NCBI GenBank assembly: GCA_003215655.1
Contig: QCKB01000001.1
Coordinates: 124,001-188,000, forward strand
Source: Prochlorococcus sp. AG-409-J16
GTDB lineage: Bacteria; Cyanobacteriota; Cyanobacteriia; PCC-6307; Cyanobiaceae
DNA length: 64,000 bases
Direction: 5' to 3'
Shown: piece by piece, positions 10,005-19,419 of the stretch
How the letters are laid out: every line of letters begins with the position of its first letter
Numbering within the stretch: the first letter of the stretch is position 1
The notes under the pieces: model-generated
Seen by the model: only the letters and a program-made list of their open reading frames with translations
Database searches by the model: none
What the model was told of the DNA's origin: nothing
Translations under genes and position numbers: made by a program

Positions 10005-10931
10005 ATGTTTCCAGCATTAAAAAGAAATAATCTTTCAACATTGCAAGTCAACCTAGGTTATAAATGTAATCAAGCATGTTCACACTGCCATGTGGACGCT
10101 GGACCAAATAGAACAGAAATGATGGATGATGAAACTATTAGATTGATACCTAGAATCATAGAAAAGTATAAAATCAGCTGTCTAGATATAACTGGAGGAG
10201 CCCCAGAGATACATAATGGATTTAAAAATTTGATTCTAGAATCTAATAAATTAGGTATAGATATTATAGACCGATGTAACCTAACTATTCTAACAGAAGA
10301 TGGTTATGAGGATCTTGCGCAGTTCCTAGCTGATCAAAATGTAATAGTTACCGCATCATTACCTTGCTATGAAAAGAATAATGTAGACAAGCAACGTGGT
10401 ATTGGTGTCTTTGAAAGAAGCATAACTGCACTTAAAGAATTAAATAAACTTGGTTATGGAAAGAATGGAAGTAATCTCATATTGAATTTGGTTTATAATC
10501 CAATAGGTCCATGTCTTCCACCTCCTCAGAAAAGTCTAGAATTAGCCTATAAAAGAGAACTTCTGGAAAAGTTCAATGTTTACTTCAATAATCTATATAC
10601 CATTACGAATATGCCAATTAAAAGATTTGCCAAAGATCTTATTGCTAAAGGCGAATATCAGAATTACAATAGATTACTTTTAGAATCATTTAATTCTGAA
10701 AACATAGACAATTTAATGTGTAAATATATCATTAGTGTAAACTGGAAGGGTGAAATATTTGATTGTGATTTCAACCAACAATTAGGGATTAGTATTAACT
10801 CAAAATTAAAAACACTTAACGAAATTTTAAATCATGATGTTGAATGGCCAGGAAAATCTATTACAGTCGGACAACATTGTTATGGATGCACAGCAGGTTC
10901 AGGATCGAGTTGCTCCGGTTCTCTGAATTAG
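10005..10931 (+). CDS. arsS: ArsS-type radical SAM protein (arsenosugar family)
   Basis: This radical SAM enzyme of the arsenosugar-biosynthesis ArsS group joins a SAM-derived adenosyl unit to methylated arsenic in characterised examples. The 4Fe-4S motif CxxxCxxC is C21, C25 and C28 in KCNQACSHCHVDAGP, followed by DITGGAPE. The C-terminal DUF3641 region has the Cys-rich HCYGCTAGSGSSCSG ending. At 308 residues it is slightly short but complete. It follows stpA by 71 bases. No arsM arsenite methyltransferase is in the window, so the substrate here is inferred from family only. The next gene, the Fur-family regulator, is convergent. Confidence 0.85.
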   Translation: MFPALKRNNLSTLQVNLGYKCNQACSHCHVDAGPNRTEMMDDETIRLIPRIIEKYKISCLDITGGAPEIHNGFKNLILESNKLGIDIIDRCNLTILTEDGYEDLAQFLADQNVIVTASLPCYEKNNVDKQRGIGVFERSITALKELNKLGYGKNGSNLILNLVYNPIGPCLPPPQKSLELAYKRELLEKFNVYFNNLYTITNMPIKRFAKDLIAKGEYQNYNRLLLESFNSENIDNLMCKYIISVNWKGEIFDCDFNQQLGISINSKLKTLNEILNHDVEWPGKSITVGQHCYGCTAGSGSSCSGSLN

Positions 10932-10947
10932 AGCTATTAATATTTAA

Positions 10948-11403
10948 TTATTGACAGTCTGGACAAACAGCTCGTACATTTAATGTTGATTCAATTAGCT
11001 TGAATCCAATACTCTCAGCTGCATTCTTTCCTGCAACAAGTACTTGGTCACTTTCAAATTCTTCAGTCCTTCCACATCGTATACAAACTAGGTGGTGATG
11101 ATCAGGATGGTCTTGGCTAGCCAATTCAAATCTATGACCTCCTTCACTGAGTTCAAGTTCATGTAAAAACTCCATTTCTACTAAGAGGCGGAGTGTCCTA
11201 TATATAGTCGCGAGAGATACTCGTGAATTGGCTTCAAGTAGTTTTTGATGAACCTCTTCAGCGCTTATGTGAATTCCAGCGCCTATTGTTCTGAATAAAT
11301 TTAAAACCTTTTGACGTTGAGGGGTTAAACGTCTTCCATCATGATGCAGCCCAATCTCTAAGGGACTACCAGAATGATTAAAATTAGTTAATGATGGCGC
11401 CAT
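10948..11403 (-). CDS. Fur-family metal- or peroxide-responsive repressor
   Basis: This winged-helix repressor of the Fur/Zur/PerR family has 151 residues. The DNA-binding helix region is LTPQRQKVLNLF, with SLATIYRTLRLLVEMEFL for the recognition helix. The metal sites are visible as HPDHHHLVCIRCG with C107 and C110, paired with C147 and C150 at the C-terminus, which form the structural zinc site. Which metal or signal it senses cannot be told from the sequence. It is monocistronic, convergent with arsS, with about 115 bases of upstream DNA. Prochlorococcus usually has two or three such paralogues. Confidence 0.88.
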   Translation of the reverse strand: MAPSLTNFNHSGSPLEIGLHHDGRRLTPQRQKVLNLFRTIGAGIHISAEEVHQKLLEANSRVSLATIYRTLRLLVEMEFLHELELSEGGHRFELASQDHPDHHHLVCIRCGRTEEFESDQVLVAGKNAAESIGFKLIESTLNVRAVCPDCQ

Positions 11404-11519
11404 AGAGGAGCCTGTTTTCTCAATAATAGCATTTAATGAGATAAAGGGTATGGATCTTGATATATATCTCTTCTTATAGGAAGTAATTTCGTAACTTGAT
11501 ATTCAATACTTATATGTTG

Positions 11520-12392
11520 TTAATTAAAGGTAAGAAGATATTTGATCTGATCAAAAGTAATTTTTTGAGGTTGGCAAAATGTATTAAATTGTCTCTGATT
11601 AATCATGTTGTTATTTCCAGTGCTTTGACACCATACTGGCTCCGTTGTTATTAAATTAATATTCTTATATTCTAATGGAATGGTGTCATGACATGATTCC
11701 CATACTGTAGAAATTGGATTAGAATTTATTTTCTCTAATCTAGCTAGAAATGAAGGATCAGGCCAAATAATTGGTTGTAAGGTAGATGTCTTATGACAAT
11801 AATCTGATCCATGTGGAAAAGATATATATAAGTCATCAAGTTTTGAAACTAGGCATGCGAACAAAAGCAATGAAATATAATGTGAATGAATAAGGTCATC
11901 TGAGTCGACTCTCATTGTAATTATAGAATTATAGTTATTATTTGGTCTATTTGTTATTGAATTTAAGAGATTATTGATAGTCTTTGGTATGATTTCTGAT
12001 GTATAGTATTCGTTATTAATTCCTTTTAATTCATCTATTTCTATATAAATTATTTGTATATTATTATTTAATTTATAACTTGATTGTAATTCTAATATTT
12101 GTTTATCACCCTTACTTAGAAAAACCAACCATATACAAGATACGTATGATATACATTGTTGCCTGGACAGGCATTGTAAAAGTCCAGATTGGAAAAGTGA
12201 AAATCGATATTTCAACCATTCTATTCTTTGTTCACTGCTTTTATCAGACCAAGATGCAAATGGTAAAGAAAAAGGTGTTGTGCCGATTATGATAGGAAAA
12301 TGTAAACCTTTTGTAAGGTTCTTATTCAAATATTCGTGTGTCAATAGGCTGTTAGGAATACCTAATTCCCTAGCTGACATGATAAAAGCCAT
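11520..12392 (-). CDS. Putative rhamnosyltransferase-like glycosyltransferase
   Basis: This 290-residue protein resembles the putative rhamnosyl transferase domain family (PF11316 type). An N-terminal block WLKYRFSLFQSGLLQCLSRQ is followed by CIWLVFLSKGD and an acidic TMRVDSDDLIHSHY motif. The DxDD cluster would bind metal and nucleotide sugar. The C-terminal half carries PHGSDYCHKT and a CQSTGNNNM segment. The gene precedes the aminotransferase and Gfo/Idh/MocA genes on the same strand, fitting a surface polysaccharide set. Donor and acceptor are unknown. Confidence 0.65.
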   Translation of the reverse strand: MAFIMSARELGIPNSLLTHEYLNKNLTKGLHFPIIIGTTPFSLPFASWSDKSSEQRIEWLKYRFSLFQSGLLQCLSRQQCISYVSCIWLVFLSKGDKQILELQSSYKLNNNIQIIYIEIDELKGINNEYYTSEIIPKTINNLLNSITNRPNNNYNSIITMRVDSDDLIHSHYISLLLFACLVSKLDDLYISFPHGSDYCHKTSTLQPIIWPDPSFLARLEKINSNPISTVWESCHDTIPLEYKNINLITTEPVWCQSTGNNNMINQRQFNTFCQPQKITFDQIKYLLTFN

Positions 12393-12463
12393 GTGCTGAC
12401 TTTAGATAAAGCATAAATTCAAAATAGCATATAACTTTTTAATTGCAATTTATAGAAGATAGT

Positions 12464-13582
12464 TTATTTAGAATTAAGATCTACAAAATTAGTAATGGTT
12501 GATATAACTCGGTTAATGTCTTCTAACTCTAGCTCTGGGTATAGAGGTAGAGAAAGGATAACTTTTTGGTTTTCATAAGTGTTTGGGAAATCAGAAGGTG
12601 AATGATTCAATCGTTTGTATGCTGGTAAAAATGGTAGAGCAATTGGATAATTAATAGAAGATGCAATATTATTATTTTTCAGGTAGTCTCGTAGCTGGTC
12701 TCTAAATTTAGTTTTTATGGTATAAAGATGGTATACATGATTACATTCTTTACCTATAGTAGGAGTTTGTATATCAGGAATATCTGATAAATGTGAATTG
12801 TAATAATCAGCTAATTCAACACGTTGTCTTGTCCATTTAGAAAGATGAGAGATCTTTACATTTAAAATTGAAGCTTGTAATCCATCTAAGCGACTATTAA
12901 TTCCTTCAAATAGATGCTTACCTTTACCCCCATGATTTGAATAGAGAGAGCACCACTCAGCTAGATTAGTATCATTAGTAAGTATACAACCCGCGTCACC
13001 CATAGCTCCTAGATTCTTGCCAGGATAAAATGAAAAGATAGAAGCATTTGATAATGTTCCAACATACTCACCCTTGTATTGTGCCAAGATTGCTTGAGCA
13101 CAGTCTTCTACAACCCACAAAGAATGTTTGCTAGCTATTTTGTTTATCGTATGCATATCTGCTGGATGACCGTATAAATGGACAGGTATAATTCCGACAG
13201 TATTTGGTGTAATTAGATCCTCGATATATTTAGGATCTATAGTAAAGGTGTCAGGATTTGTATCACAAAAAACGACCTTTCCTCCTGTATTCGTTATTGC
13301 TTCTGAAGTGGATATCCAAGAATGAGATGTAGTTATGACTTCGTCTCCAGGTTTAAGACCTAAACCTTTTAATGTAATATGAAGTGCGTCAGTTCCATTG
13401 CCACAACTAATACAATTCTTTATTCCAAGCATTCTTGAGATTGTTTCTTCAAATTGCTTTATTGGCTTAGACCTAATGAACGCTGACTGGTCTATAACTT
13501 CTGAAATTGCTGTTTCTAAATCATCTCTTATGAGATCGTGTTGAGCCCTAAGATCGACAAGTGGAATATTTCTTAAAGGCAT
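12464..13582 (-). CDS. DegT/DnrJ/EryC1/StrS sugar aminotransferase
   Basis: This PLP enzyme transfers an amino group to a keto sugar nucleotide. Its 372 residues include SCGNGTDALHITL for cofactor binding, D160 in VVEDCAQA stacking on PLP, and the Schiff-base lysine K189 in FSFYPGKNLGAMGDAG. The GKNLGAMGDAG form is typical of the WbpE/WlbC group that acts at C3 of UDP-GlcNAc-derived acids. It starts 32 bases after the adjacent Gfo/Idh/MocA dehydrogenase, the expected partner that makes the keto substrate. The products probably feed lipopolysaccharide or capsule. Confidence 0.88.
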   Translation of the reverse strand: MPLRNIPLVDLRAQHDLIRDDLETAISEVIDQSAFIRSKPIKQFEETISRMLGIKNCISCGNGTDALHITLKGLGLKPGDEVITTSHSWISTSEAITNTGGKVVFCDTNPDTFTIDPKYIEDLITPNTVGIIPVHLYGHPADMHTINKIASKHSLWVVEDCAQAILAQYKGEYVGTLSNASIFSFYPGKNLGAMGDAGCILTNDTNLAEWCSLYSNHGGKGKHLFEGINSRLDGLQASILNVKISHLSKWTRQRVELADYYNSHLSDIPDIQTPTIGKECNHVYHLYTIKTKFRDQLRDYLKNNNIASSINYPIALPFLPAYKRLNHSPSDFPNTYENQKVILSLPLYPELELEDINRVISTITNFVDLNSK

Positions 13583-13614
13583 AATTTTCTATTTAAAAAA
13601 ACAATAACAATTCA

Positions 13615-14673
13615 TTATCCATTTCCTATCTTACTATTATAAGTATTATATACATTTCTTATTTCATTATTTGTATCAATAGATTCATATATTGCGTTTA
13701 ATAATTGAACAGTCTTTCGTCCCTCATATCCGTCTACAAGTGTTGGTGATTTATCTTGTAAACATTGTATAACATGCTGATAATATGCCTTATGGCCAAA
13801 GCCATATACATCAGGTGGATTAGTAGAATATAGATTAACTATATCCTTATCTTCAGAAGAAGATTTTGTAAATTGCCATGTTTTAATTTCATTCATTGCA
13901 AAGCCTCCTATTTCAACCAAACCGTTCTCTCCCATAATAGATATTGATCCTTCTTGATCTATAGGACGAGCTGCTGTTGTTGCTTCAATTACACCAAGGG
14001 CTCCGTTTGTAAATTTAAGTGAAACAACGGCTGTATCCTCTACTTCAATATCAACTAATTGGGTAGATGATATTGCATATAGCTTTGAAACATCTCCCAT
14101 CATCCAAGTCAACATATCTAAATGATGACTTGCCTGATTCGTAAGAACTCCTCCATCCATTCGCCATGTTCCTCTCCAATCAGATTCATCGTAATAGCTT
14201 TGTGTTCTACACCATCGCACACGAATTGTTCCAAGTACTAACTTACCAAAACGTCCTTGTTCAAGTGCTTTTCGAAGTTGAATAATTGGTCTGTTAAATC
14301 GATTCTGTTTGACAATAAATAATCTTATATAATTATCCTCACAGGCTTTAATCATGTTATTAGCATCCTCTATTCTTAAAGACATTGGCTTCTCTACAAT
14401 AATATGCCTTTTATACTTAGCCAGAGAGATGACATCTCGAGCGTGATTACCACTTTCTGTAAGAACCACAAGAATATCTGGATTAGTTGCATCAATCATA
14501 CTTTCGGCATCATTAAAGTAAGGCACACAAAACTTTGCGCCAATATGTTTTGATTTCGAAGATATTGGGTCACATACTCCGACTAATTCAGCTCCATCTA
14601 TATGGTTATCAGATAAAAGCTCAGCGTGTCTGTTGGCTATACGCCCACAACCTACTAAAGCAACTCTATACAT
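13615..14673 (-). CDS. Gfo/Idh/MocA-family sugar dehydrogenase (WlbA/WbpB-like)
   Basis: This NAD(P)-dependent sugar dehydrogenase of the Gfo/Idh/MocA family has 352 residues. The Rossmann motif is VALVGCGRIANRHAELL (residues 4-20), the catalytic lysine motif is EKPMSL near 95, and the C-terminal alpha/beta domain has WRMDGGVLTNQASHHLDML with the conserved His. With the following aminotransferase it resembles the WlbA-WlbC/WbpB-WbpE pair that oxidises and aminates C3 of a UDP-N-acetylhexosaminuronic acid. The acetyltransferase usually found with them is not here. Confidence 0.85.
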   Translation of the reverse strand: MYRVALVGCGRIANRHAELLSDNHIDGAELVGVCDPISSKSKHIGAKFCVPYFNDAESMIDATNPDILVVLTESGNHARDVISLAKYKRHIIVEKPMSLRIEDANNMIKACEDNYIRLFIVKQNRFNRPIIQLRKALEQGRFGKLVLGTIRVRWCRTQSYYDESDWRGTWRMDGGVLTNQASHHLDMLTWMMGDVSKLYAISSTQLVDIEVEDTAVVSLKFTNGALGVIEATTAARPIDQEGSISIMGENGLVEIGGFAMNEIKTWQFTKSSSEDKDIVNLYSTNPPDVYGFGHKAYYQHVIQCLQDKSPTLVDGYEGRKTVQLLNAIYESIDTNNEIRNVYNTYNSKIGNG

Positions 14674-14876
14674 AAGTTTTGACGTAATCCTTTTAAGTGC
14701 CGACTATACACGTATACTCCTAAAATGGAAAGAGTTAATATTCTTTCTAAGATATTTGACTTATAATATAAGGAATAAATAGATAGATAGCAATATTTAG
14801 TACTTTTAAAGTATACGTATAAAATGAATAAATGTAAAACATTATCACCTGTAAATATAAATATATTAAAATTATT

Positions 14877-15452
14877 ATGTTAATTCGACATGAAAAGTAT
14901 AAGATGGATAGCCTCAAGCAAAATACAGCATTACTAATTGTAGATGTTCAAGAAAAGTTATTAGCAGGTATAAAAAGGAAGAAGAAAACAGAATGGAACA
15001 TTTCTAGACTTATAAGAGGAGCTGAGGTCTATAAAATAGATTCAATATTCACTCTCCAAAATCCGGATAAACTTGGTGGTATTACAAATACTATAGCTTA
15101 TTATGGTAAAAGGAATATATACAACAAAACGCGATTTAGTGTAATTGGTTCCACAAATTTACTAGCAAAACTAAATCAGGATAATGTACAAAACATAATC
15201 ATTTGTGGTGTTGAGACTCATGTATGCATCCTTCAGTCAGTAATAGATTTACTACATATTGGATTTAGCGTATATTTACCGGTAGATGCTATATCAAGTA
15301 GAAACAAGGTAGATCACAAAATAGCCATAGAGAGAATGAGGTTAGCTGGAGCAGTGATTAGTACAACAGAGTCTGTATTATTTGAAATTTGTCAAGATTC
15401 ATCTAATATAGAATTCAGGCAGATAAGTAATCTAATTAAAGAAAGTATATGA
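14877..15452 (+). CDS. Isochorismatase-family cysteine hydrolase
   Basis: This 191-residue hydrolase has the isochorismatase fold. The family catalytic triad is visible: D23 in LLIVDVQEKL, K84 in YNKTRFSV and C117 in GVETHVCILQ. The cis-peptide GVETHVC segment matches the YcaC-like branch, whose natural substrates are often unknown. A start at M10 (MDSLKQ, base 14904) is equally possible because the first nine residues are poorly conserved in such proteins. The gene is isolated, with 200 bases of AT-rich DNA upstream. Confidence 0.85.
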   Translation: MLIRHEKYKMDSLKQNTALLIVDVQEKLLAGIKRKKKTEWNISRLIRGAEVYKIDSIFTLQNPDKLGGITNTIAYYGKRNIYNKTRFSVIGSTNLLAKLNQDNVQNIIICGVETHVCILQSVIDLLHIGFSVYLPVDAISSRNKVDHKIAIERMRLAGAVISTTESVLFEICQDSSNIEFRQISNLIKESI

Positions 15453-15568
15453 TTAAAAAATATCAAATGCTATATATGTACAAAAAATTAAGATAAAACA
15501 TAAAAATAGACCTTTTCTGGCATATTCCTTTAAAAGGCGTCAAAGTAGTAGAAGCAATTTAATAAAGA

Positions 15569-16588
15569 ATGGAAGACTGGTATAAAAGCCTTCTGCTTTC
15601 ACTCTTGATACTTTTTTCAGGAGCAATTATTACTTTTTTAGCATCCAGAATATCTAGGCTTATTCTGGGTAGGCTAGCTTCACGTACAGTTAGCAAAACA
15701 GATGACTTTATAGTTGATGTAATCATAAGTACTATAAAACCACTCGGCCTAATAATTAGTATATCGATAGCCTGGTGTACTCTCCCATTTAACAATGAAG
15801 TTGATAGCTATATATTAGGGATTTCTAAATTTATAGGACTAGTCTTAATCGTAAGGATGATAAATAGAATAGTCCTTAGGGTTATAAATAGATGGACATT
15901 GAAAATAAATGATAAAGCCATAAGTACAATGTTAGAGTCACTTCGGCCCATGATCAGAGCAATAATATGGTGTTTAGGAATAATATTCTATTTACAAAAT
16001 ATGGGAGTACAGATGGCAGCAATATGGGCTTTATTAAGTGCTGGTGGTATAGGTGCTGGACTGGCCTTAAAGGAGCCAGTACAAGAGTTTTTTGAATACA
16101 TAACTATACTGCTAGACAAGCCTTTCCAAAGTGGTGAATTTATTAATGTGGGAGGAGTGTGGGCAACTGTGGATAGAGTAGGAGTAAGGTCAACAAGACT
16201 TAAAAGCTTAAATGGTGAAATTATAGTTATGAGTAATAGTAATCTAACAAATGGAATAATATCGAATTACGCTGAAATGAAGACTCGACGAATAGTTCAT
16301 AAACTTGGTGTTATTTATCAAACTCCACTACAGCAAATGAAAGCAATACCAATAATCATTAAATCGATAGTGGACGATACCTCAGATGCAGAATTTGATC
16401 GCTGTCACTTCATAGAGTTTGGAGAAAGTAGCCTAGACTTTGAACTTGTATATTACATACCTAATAACAATTATACAAAAGCTATGGATGCTCAACAGAA
16501 GATCAATCTTTCAATTATGGAAAAGTTTGAGTCAGAAAGTATTGAATTTGCATATCCTACAAGAACAATAAACTTATTTAATTCCTAA
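15569..16588 (+). CDS. MscS-family small-conductance mechanosensitive channel
   Basis: This 339-residue membrane protein opens under hypo-osmotic stress. N-terminal hydrophobic helices lie at about 8-27, 53-75, 85-105 and 130-150. The pore-lining helix carries the Gly/Ala pattern IWALLSAGGIGAGLALKEPVQEF, followed by the beta domain GEFINVGGVWATVDRVGVRSTRL and a cytoplasmic alpha/beta cage. It is a single gene with no signal for regulation visible. The nearby StpA makes a compatible-solute link plausible but unproven. Confidence 0.88.
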   Translation: MEDWYKSLLLSLLILFSGAIITFLASRISRLILGRLASRTVSKTDDFIVDVIISTIKPLGLIISISIAWCTLPFNNEVDSYILGISKFIGLVLIVRMINRIVLRVINRWTLKINDKAISTMLESLRPMIRAIIWCLGIIFYLQNMGVQMAAIWALLSAGGIGAGLALKEPVQEFFEYITILLDKPFQSGEFINVGGVWATVDRVGVRSTRLKSLNGEIIVMSNSNLTNGIISNYAEMKTRRIVHKLGVIYQTPLQQMKAIPIIIKSIVDDTSDAEFDRCHFIEFGESSLDFELVYYIPNNNYTKAMDAQQKINLSIMEKFESESIEFAYPTRTINLFNS

Positions 16589-16621
16589 ATAGGTTTATTG
16601 TCATTTTTTTCATAATTAAAA

Positions 16622-17638
16622 TTAGAGTTTTAAACAGTTCTCAGTACTTAATATTCTGGTTGTTAGTTCCCATAGATTACTAGCGGTATCATCATTATTG
16701 GCTTCACTGCTAATAAGTGATTCTTCTAGATTATGTCTTCCAGGACCTTTTAGTTTATTACTCCAATAACCAAAGCCAGGCTTAAAGAATTGATCACTAC
16801 AACATAATTCCTTTAATAAATTCCCAGCATTATTTGGTGATTCACTAATATGAAGAATGTCTCTAGCAAAGAGTGCAAAAATCATCTGACCAACATAATT
16901 ATTTTTACGACTATATCTAAAGAAGCCTTTGTTACCTCTAGGAATTACTAAACCTGGTGCCCATGCAATAACACTAATATTATAACCTTTTAAACAAAAT
17001 CTTCTAGATAGTTCTCTGGCGAATAAAATATTACATAATTTACTATCCTTATAGGCCTTGTCAGCATTGAATTTACTACTACCATCAATCATAATAACTT
17101 CATCAACTTCTTTCATACCTTCTAATGTTCCTAATCCAGCAGGTTCACCTATTTTCCCTCCGGGTTCATTTGGATTATGAACTTCAGAAGATGTAATAAC
17201 AACCCTAGGAATTTTACTTTTTAAGAGCAAAGGGTAAAGCTTTTGTGCTATGTATTGATTGCAAAGATGATTCACTGCAAATGTAAGTTCATGATTCTGC
17301 TTAGACTTGATTGGACAAATTCCTCCTGTATATTGCAAACCGGCATTTAAGACGATGCTATCTATCCTATGATTTTTATTTAATAACTTTTCAGTAAAAT
17401 TCTTTATTTGTTCAAGATCTGATAGATCAACTATATAAGCATCAATATAATTATCTATATTAGATTTTGATGGTATATATTCTGATAACTTATTTAATGT
17501 ATCTTCTAAGCTATTCTGATCTCTGAATGTAAGAATAAGCTTGTTAGTATGAGATAATATCTTTTTAGCAGCCTCAAAGCCTATTCCTGAACTTGACCCT
17601 GTAAGCAATATGTTCCTATAATTCGAATCGTTTTTCAT
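16622..17638 (-). CDS. LPOR-like short-chain dehydrogenase lacking the key Cys
   Basis: This SDR resembles light-dependent protochlorophyllide oxidoreductase. It has TGSSSGIGFEAAK for NADPH, LNAG, the EVHNPNEPGGKIGEPAGLGTL block typical of LPOR, and the YKDSK catalytic Tyr196/Lys200 followed by LCNILFARELSRR. Where true LPOR has Cys226 in a PGCIA motif, this protein has APGLVIPRG, so that Cys is replaced by Leu. I therefore call it a paralogue with uncertain substrate, not the chlorophyll enzyme. I chose the start at 17638 (MKNDSNYRN) because the 18 residues before it are not SDR-like. The open frame extends to 17692. Confidence 0.7.
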   Translation of the reverse strand: MKNDSNYRNILLTGSSSGIGFEAAKKILSHTNKLILTFRDQNSLEDTLNKLSEYIPSKSNIDNYIDAYIVDLSDLEQIKNFTEKLLNKNHRIDSIVLNAGLQYTGGICPIKSKQNHELTFAVNHLCNQYIAQKLYPLLLKSKIPRVVITSSEVHNPNEPGGKIGEPAGLGTLEGMKEVDEVIMIDGSSKFNADKAYKDSKLCNILFARELSRRFCLKGYNISVIAWAPGLVIPRGNKGFFRYSRKNNYVGQMIFALFARDILHISESPNNAGNLLKELCCSDQFFKPGFGYWSNKLKGPGRHNLEESLISSEANNDDTASNLWELTTRILSTENCLKL

Positions 17639-18008
17639 AAAAGTTCCTATTTCGCTTAAATTGTAATGCAGGTAGTATGAGATATAATTCACTCTAATCT
17701 AATCAAGTTTTGGATTAGATTTACCAAAGAATAAATAAAATCAAAATTAATATCTCAAAACAATTCAATCATCTCAGTAACCCTTTATCCTTCTCTTAAA
17801 AGGTTTTAAAACTTTTAACCTCCATATCAATTCAAACTATCTTGAAACATCATGTTTTCATAATGCAAGAAGAGGGTAACCTATAAATGTGCGATCTGGA
17901 GTTCCAAATAGTGACTAAGATCACTTTCCCTTGCAAAAACATGGGGTTTCCACCTTCCCTAAATGATCAAAATTTGACAGGAAGCAACTCTCAGCCAAAA
18001 CCACGAAC
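17639..18008. other. Intergenic region before crtL
   Basis: This divergent promoter gap lies between the LPOR-like gene and crtL. It contains an AT-rich imperfect palindrome near 17800-17820 and a 41-codon open frame from ATG 17887 to TGA 18012, overlapping the crtL start as ATGA. That frame could be a leader peptide or chance. I see no RNA gene or terminator. Confidence 0.4.
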
Positions 18009-19289
18009 ATGAATAGTGCATCAGCTGATGCTCTTGTATTGGGCAGTGGGCCTGGAGGTTTAGCTATTGCTTCAGCCCTTAGTAAGGAGGGGCTGAAGGT
18101 AGAGGTTCTATCAAAGGACGATCATAATGACCCATGGCCTTATACATATGGGATATGGGGTAAGGAAGTTGAAGAACTTGGCCTAGAAGACCTTCTAGAG
18201 CATCGATGGCAAAATACAGTTAGTTTCTTTGGGAGAGGTTCCTCAGATCCAGAGTCTGCAGATAATAGTCCTACTCACCACAACAGAGACTATGGCCTAT
18301 TTGATAAAAAAAGGCTTCAAAAGCACTGGATTAAACAATGTGATGAAGCATTTGTGAGATGGCATCGTGGGATTGCTGAGGAAATTGATATAGGTAATTC
18401 AATAAGCAAGGTGATTACCAAAGAAGGAAAAATATTTAAAGCAAGGTTAATTATCGATGCTAGTGGTTATAACCCGGTTTTTCTTAAGCACATTGAAAAA
18501 ACAAAAATAGCTGTTCAGACCTGCTACGGGGTTGTTGGAAAATTCAACAAGCCTCCTGTAGATGAAGGACAATTTGTGTTAATGGACTACAGGTCAGATC
18601 ATCTAACAGAGGAAGAACTTAAAGAGCCACCGACATTTTTATATGCTATGGATATGGGTGGTGGAAGTTTCTTTCTCGAAGAAACTTCTCTAGGTCTAGA
18701 GCCACCATTAACAATAGATATATTGCAATTGAGATTAAAAAGAAGGCTAGATCATAGAGGTATAAAAATTATCGATCTGCAACACGAAGAACTTGGCATA
18801 TTCTTACCCATGAATCTACCAATGCCTGACCTTAAACAACCTTTTCTAGGCTTTGGTGGTTCTGCTTCTATGGTCCATCCAGCTTCAGGGTATATGGTTG
18901 GAGGGCTACTAAGAAGAGCACCTATAGTCGCTAAAAGAATTGCAGAGGTAATGTCTAATACAAATGCTACTCCTGCAGAGATTTCTGCTGAAGGCTGGGC
19001 TGCTATTTGGCCAAAGGAACTTCGCAGGAAGCAGGCTATTTACCAATTTGGAATAGAGAAGTTGATGAGATTTAAAGAACCACAATTAAGAAGCTTCTTC
19101 CATGGATTCTTCAACCTAACTAATCATCAATGGTATGGTTTTCTTACAAATACTTTAAGCCTTAGAGAGTTAATAAAGGCAATGATTGATATGTTTATAA
19201 GTGCGCCATGGAATGTCAAGTGGGGTCTAATGGGTATGCAAGGAAAGGAAATGAAATTGCTATTAAGGTTTTTAAAACCTAAAATATAA
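18009..19289 (+). CDS. crtL: Lycopene beta-cyclase
   Basis: This FAD/NAD-fold cyclase converts lycopene to beta-carotene at the thylakoid membrane. The dinucleotide motif is VLGSGPGGLAIASAL (10-24), followed by the plant and cyanobacterial CrtL signatures PWPYTYGIWGKEVEELGL, FDKKRLQKHW, FVLMDYRSDHL, FLYAMDMGGGSFFLEETSL and GFGGSASMVHPASGYMVGGLLRRAP. The length of 426 fits. The beta-type is favoured over the epsilon-type because these blocks match cyanobacterial single-gene CrtL. Prochlorococcus also carries a second, epsilon-type cyclase elsewhere. The ATG at 18009 directly precedes the dinucleotide fold. Confidence 0.92.
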   Translation: MNSASADALVLGSGPGGLAIASALSKEGLKVEVLSKDDHNDPWPYTYGIWGKEVEELGLEDLLEHRWQNTVSFFGRGSSDPESADNSPTHHNRDYGLFDKKRLQKHWIKQCDEAFVRWHRGIAEEIDIGNSISKVITKEGKIFKARLIIDASGYNPVFLKHIEKTKIAVQTCYGVVGKFNKPPVDEGQFVLMDYRSDHLTEEELKEPPTFLYAMDMGGGSFFLEETSLGLEPPLTIDILQLRLKRRLDHRGIKIIDLQHEELGIFLPMNLPMPDLKQPFLGFGGSASMVHPASGYMVGGLLRRAPIVAKRIAEVMSNTNATPAEISAEGWAAIWPKELRRKQAIYQFGIEKLMRFKEPQLRSFFHGFFNLTNHQWYGFLTNTLSLRELIKAMIDMFISAPWNVKWGLMGMQGKEMKLLLRFLKPKI

Positions 19290-19419
19290 ATCCAATAAAG
19301 TATCAAGTTTTCAAAGAGACATCGATAGTCAATATTATGATTTCAATAATATTTCATCTAATTGCGAAATCTATCTTATTTACTATTATTCAACTAAATG
19401 ATGGCAATTCTCCTTAAGC

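Noticed and set aside
14700-14876. RNA gene before the isochorismatase-like gene
   Set aside because: The region is AT-rich without stable stems; only promoter-like TATA runs are seen.
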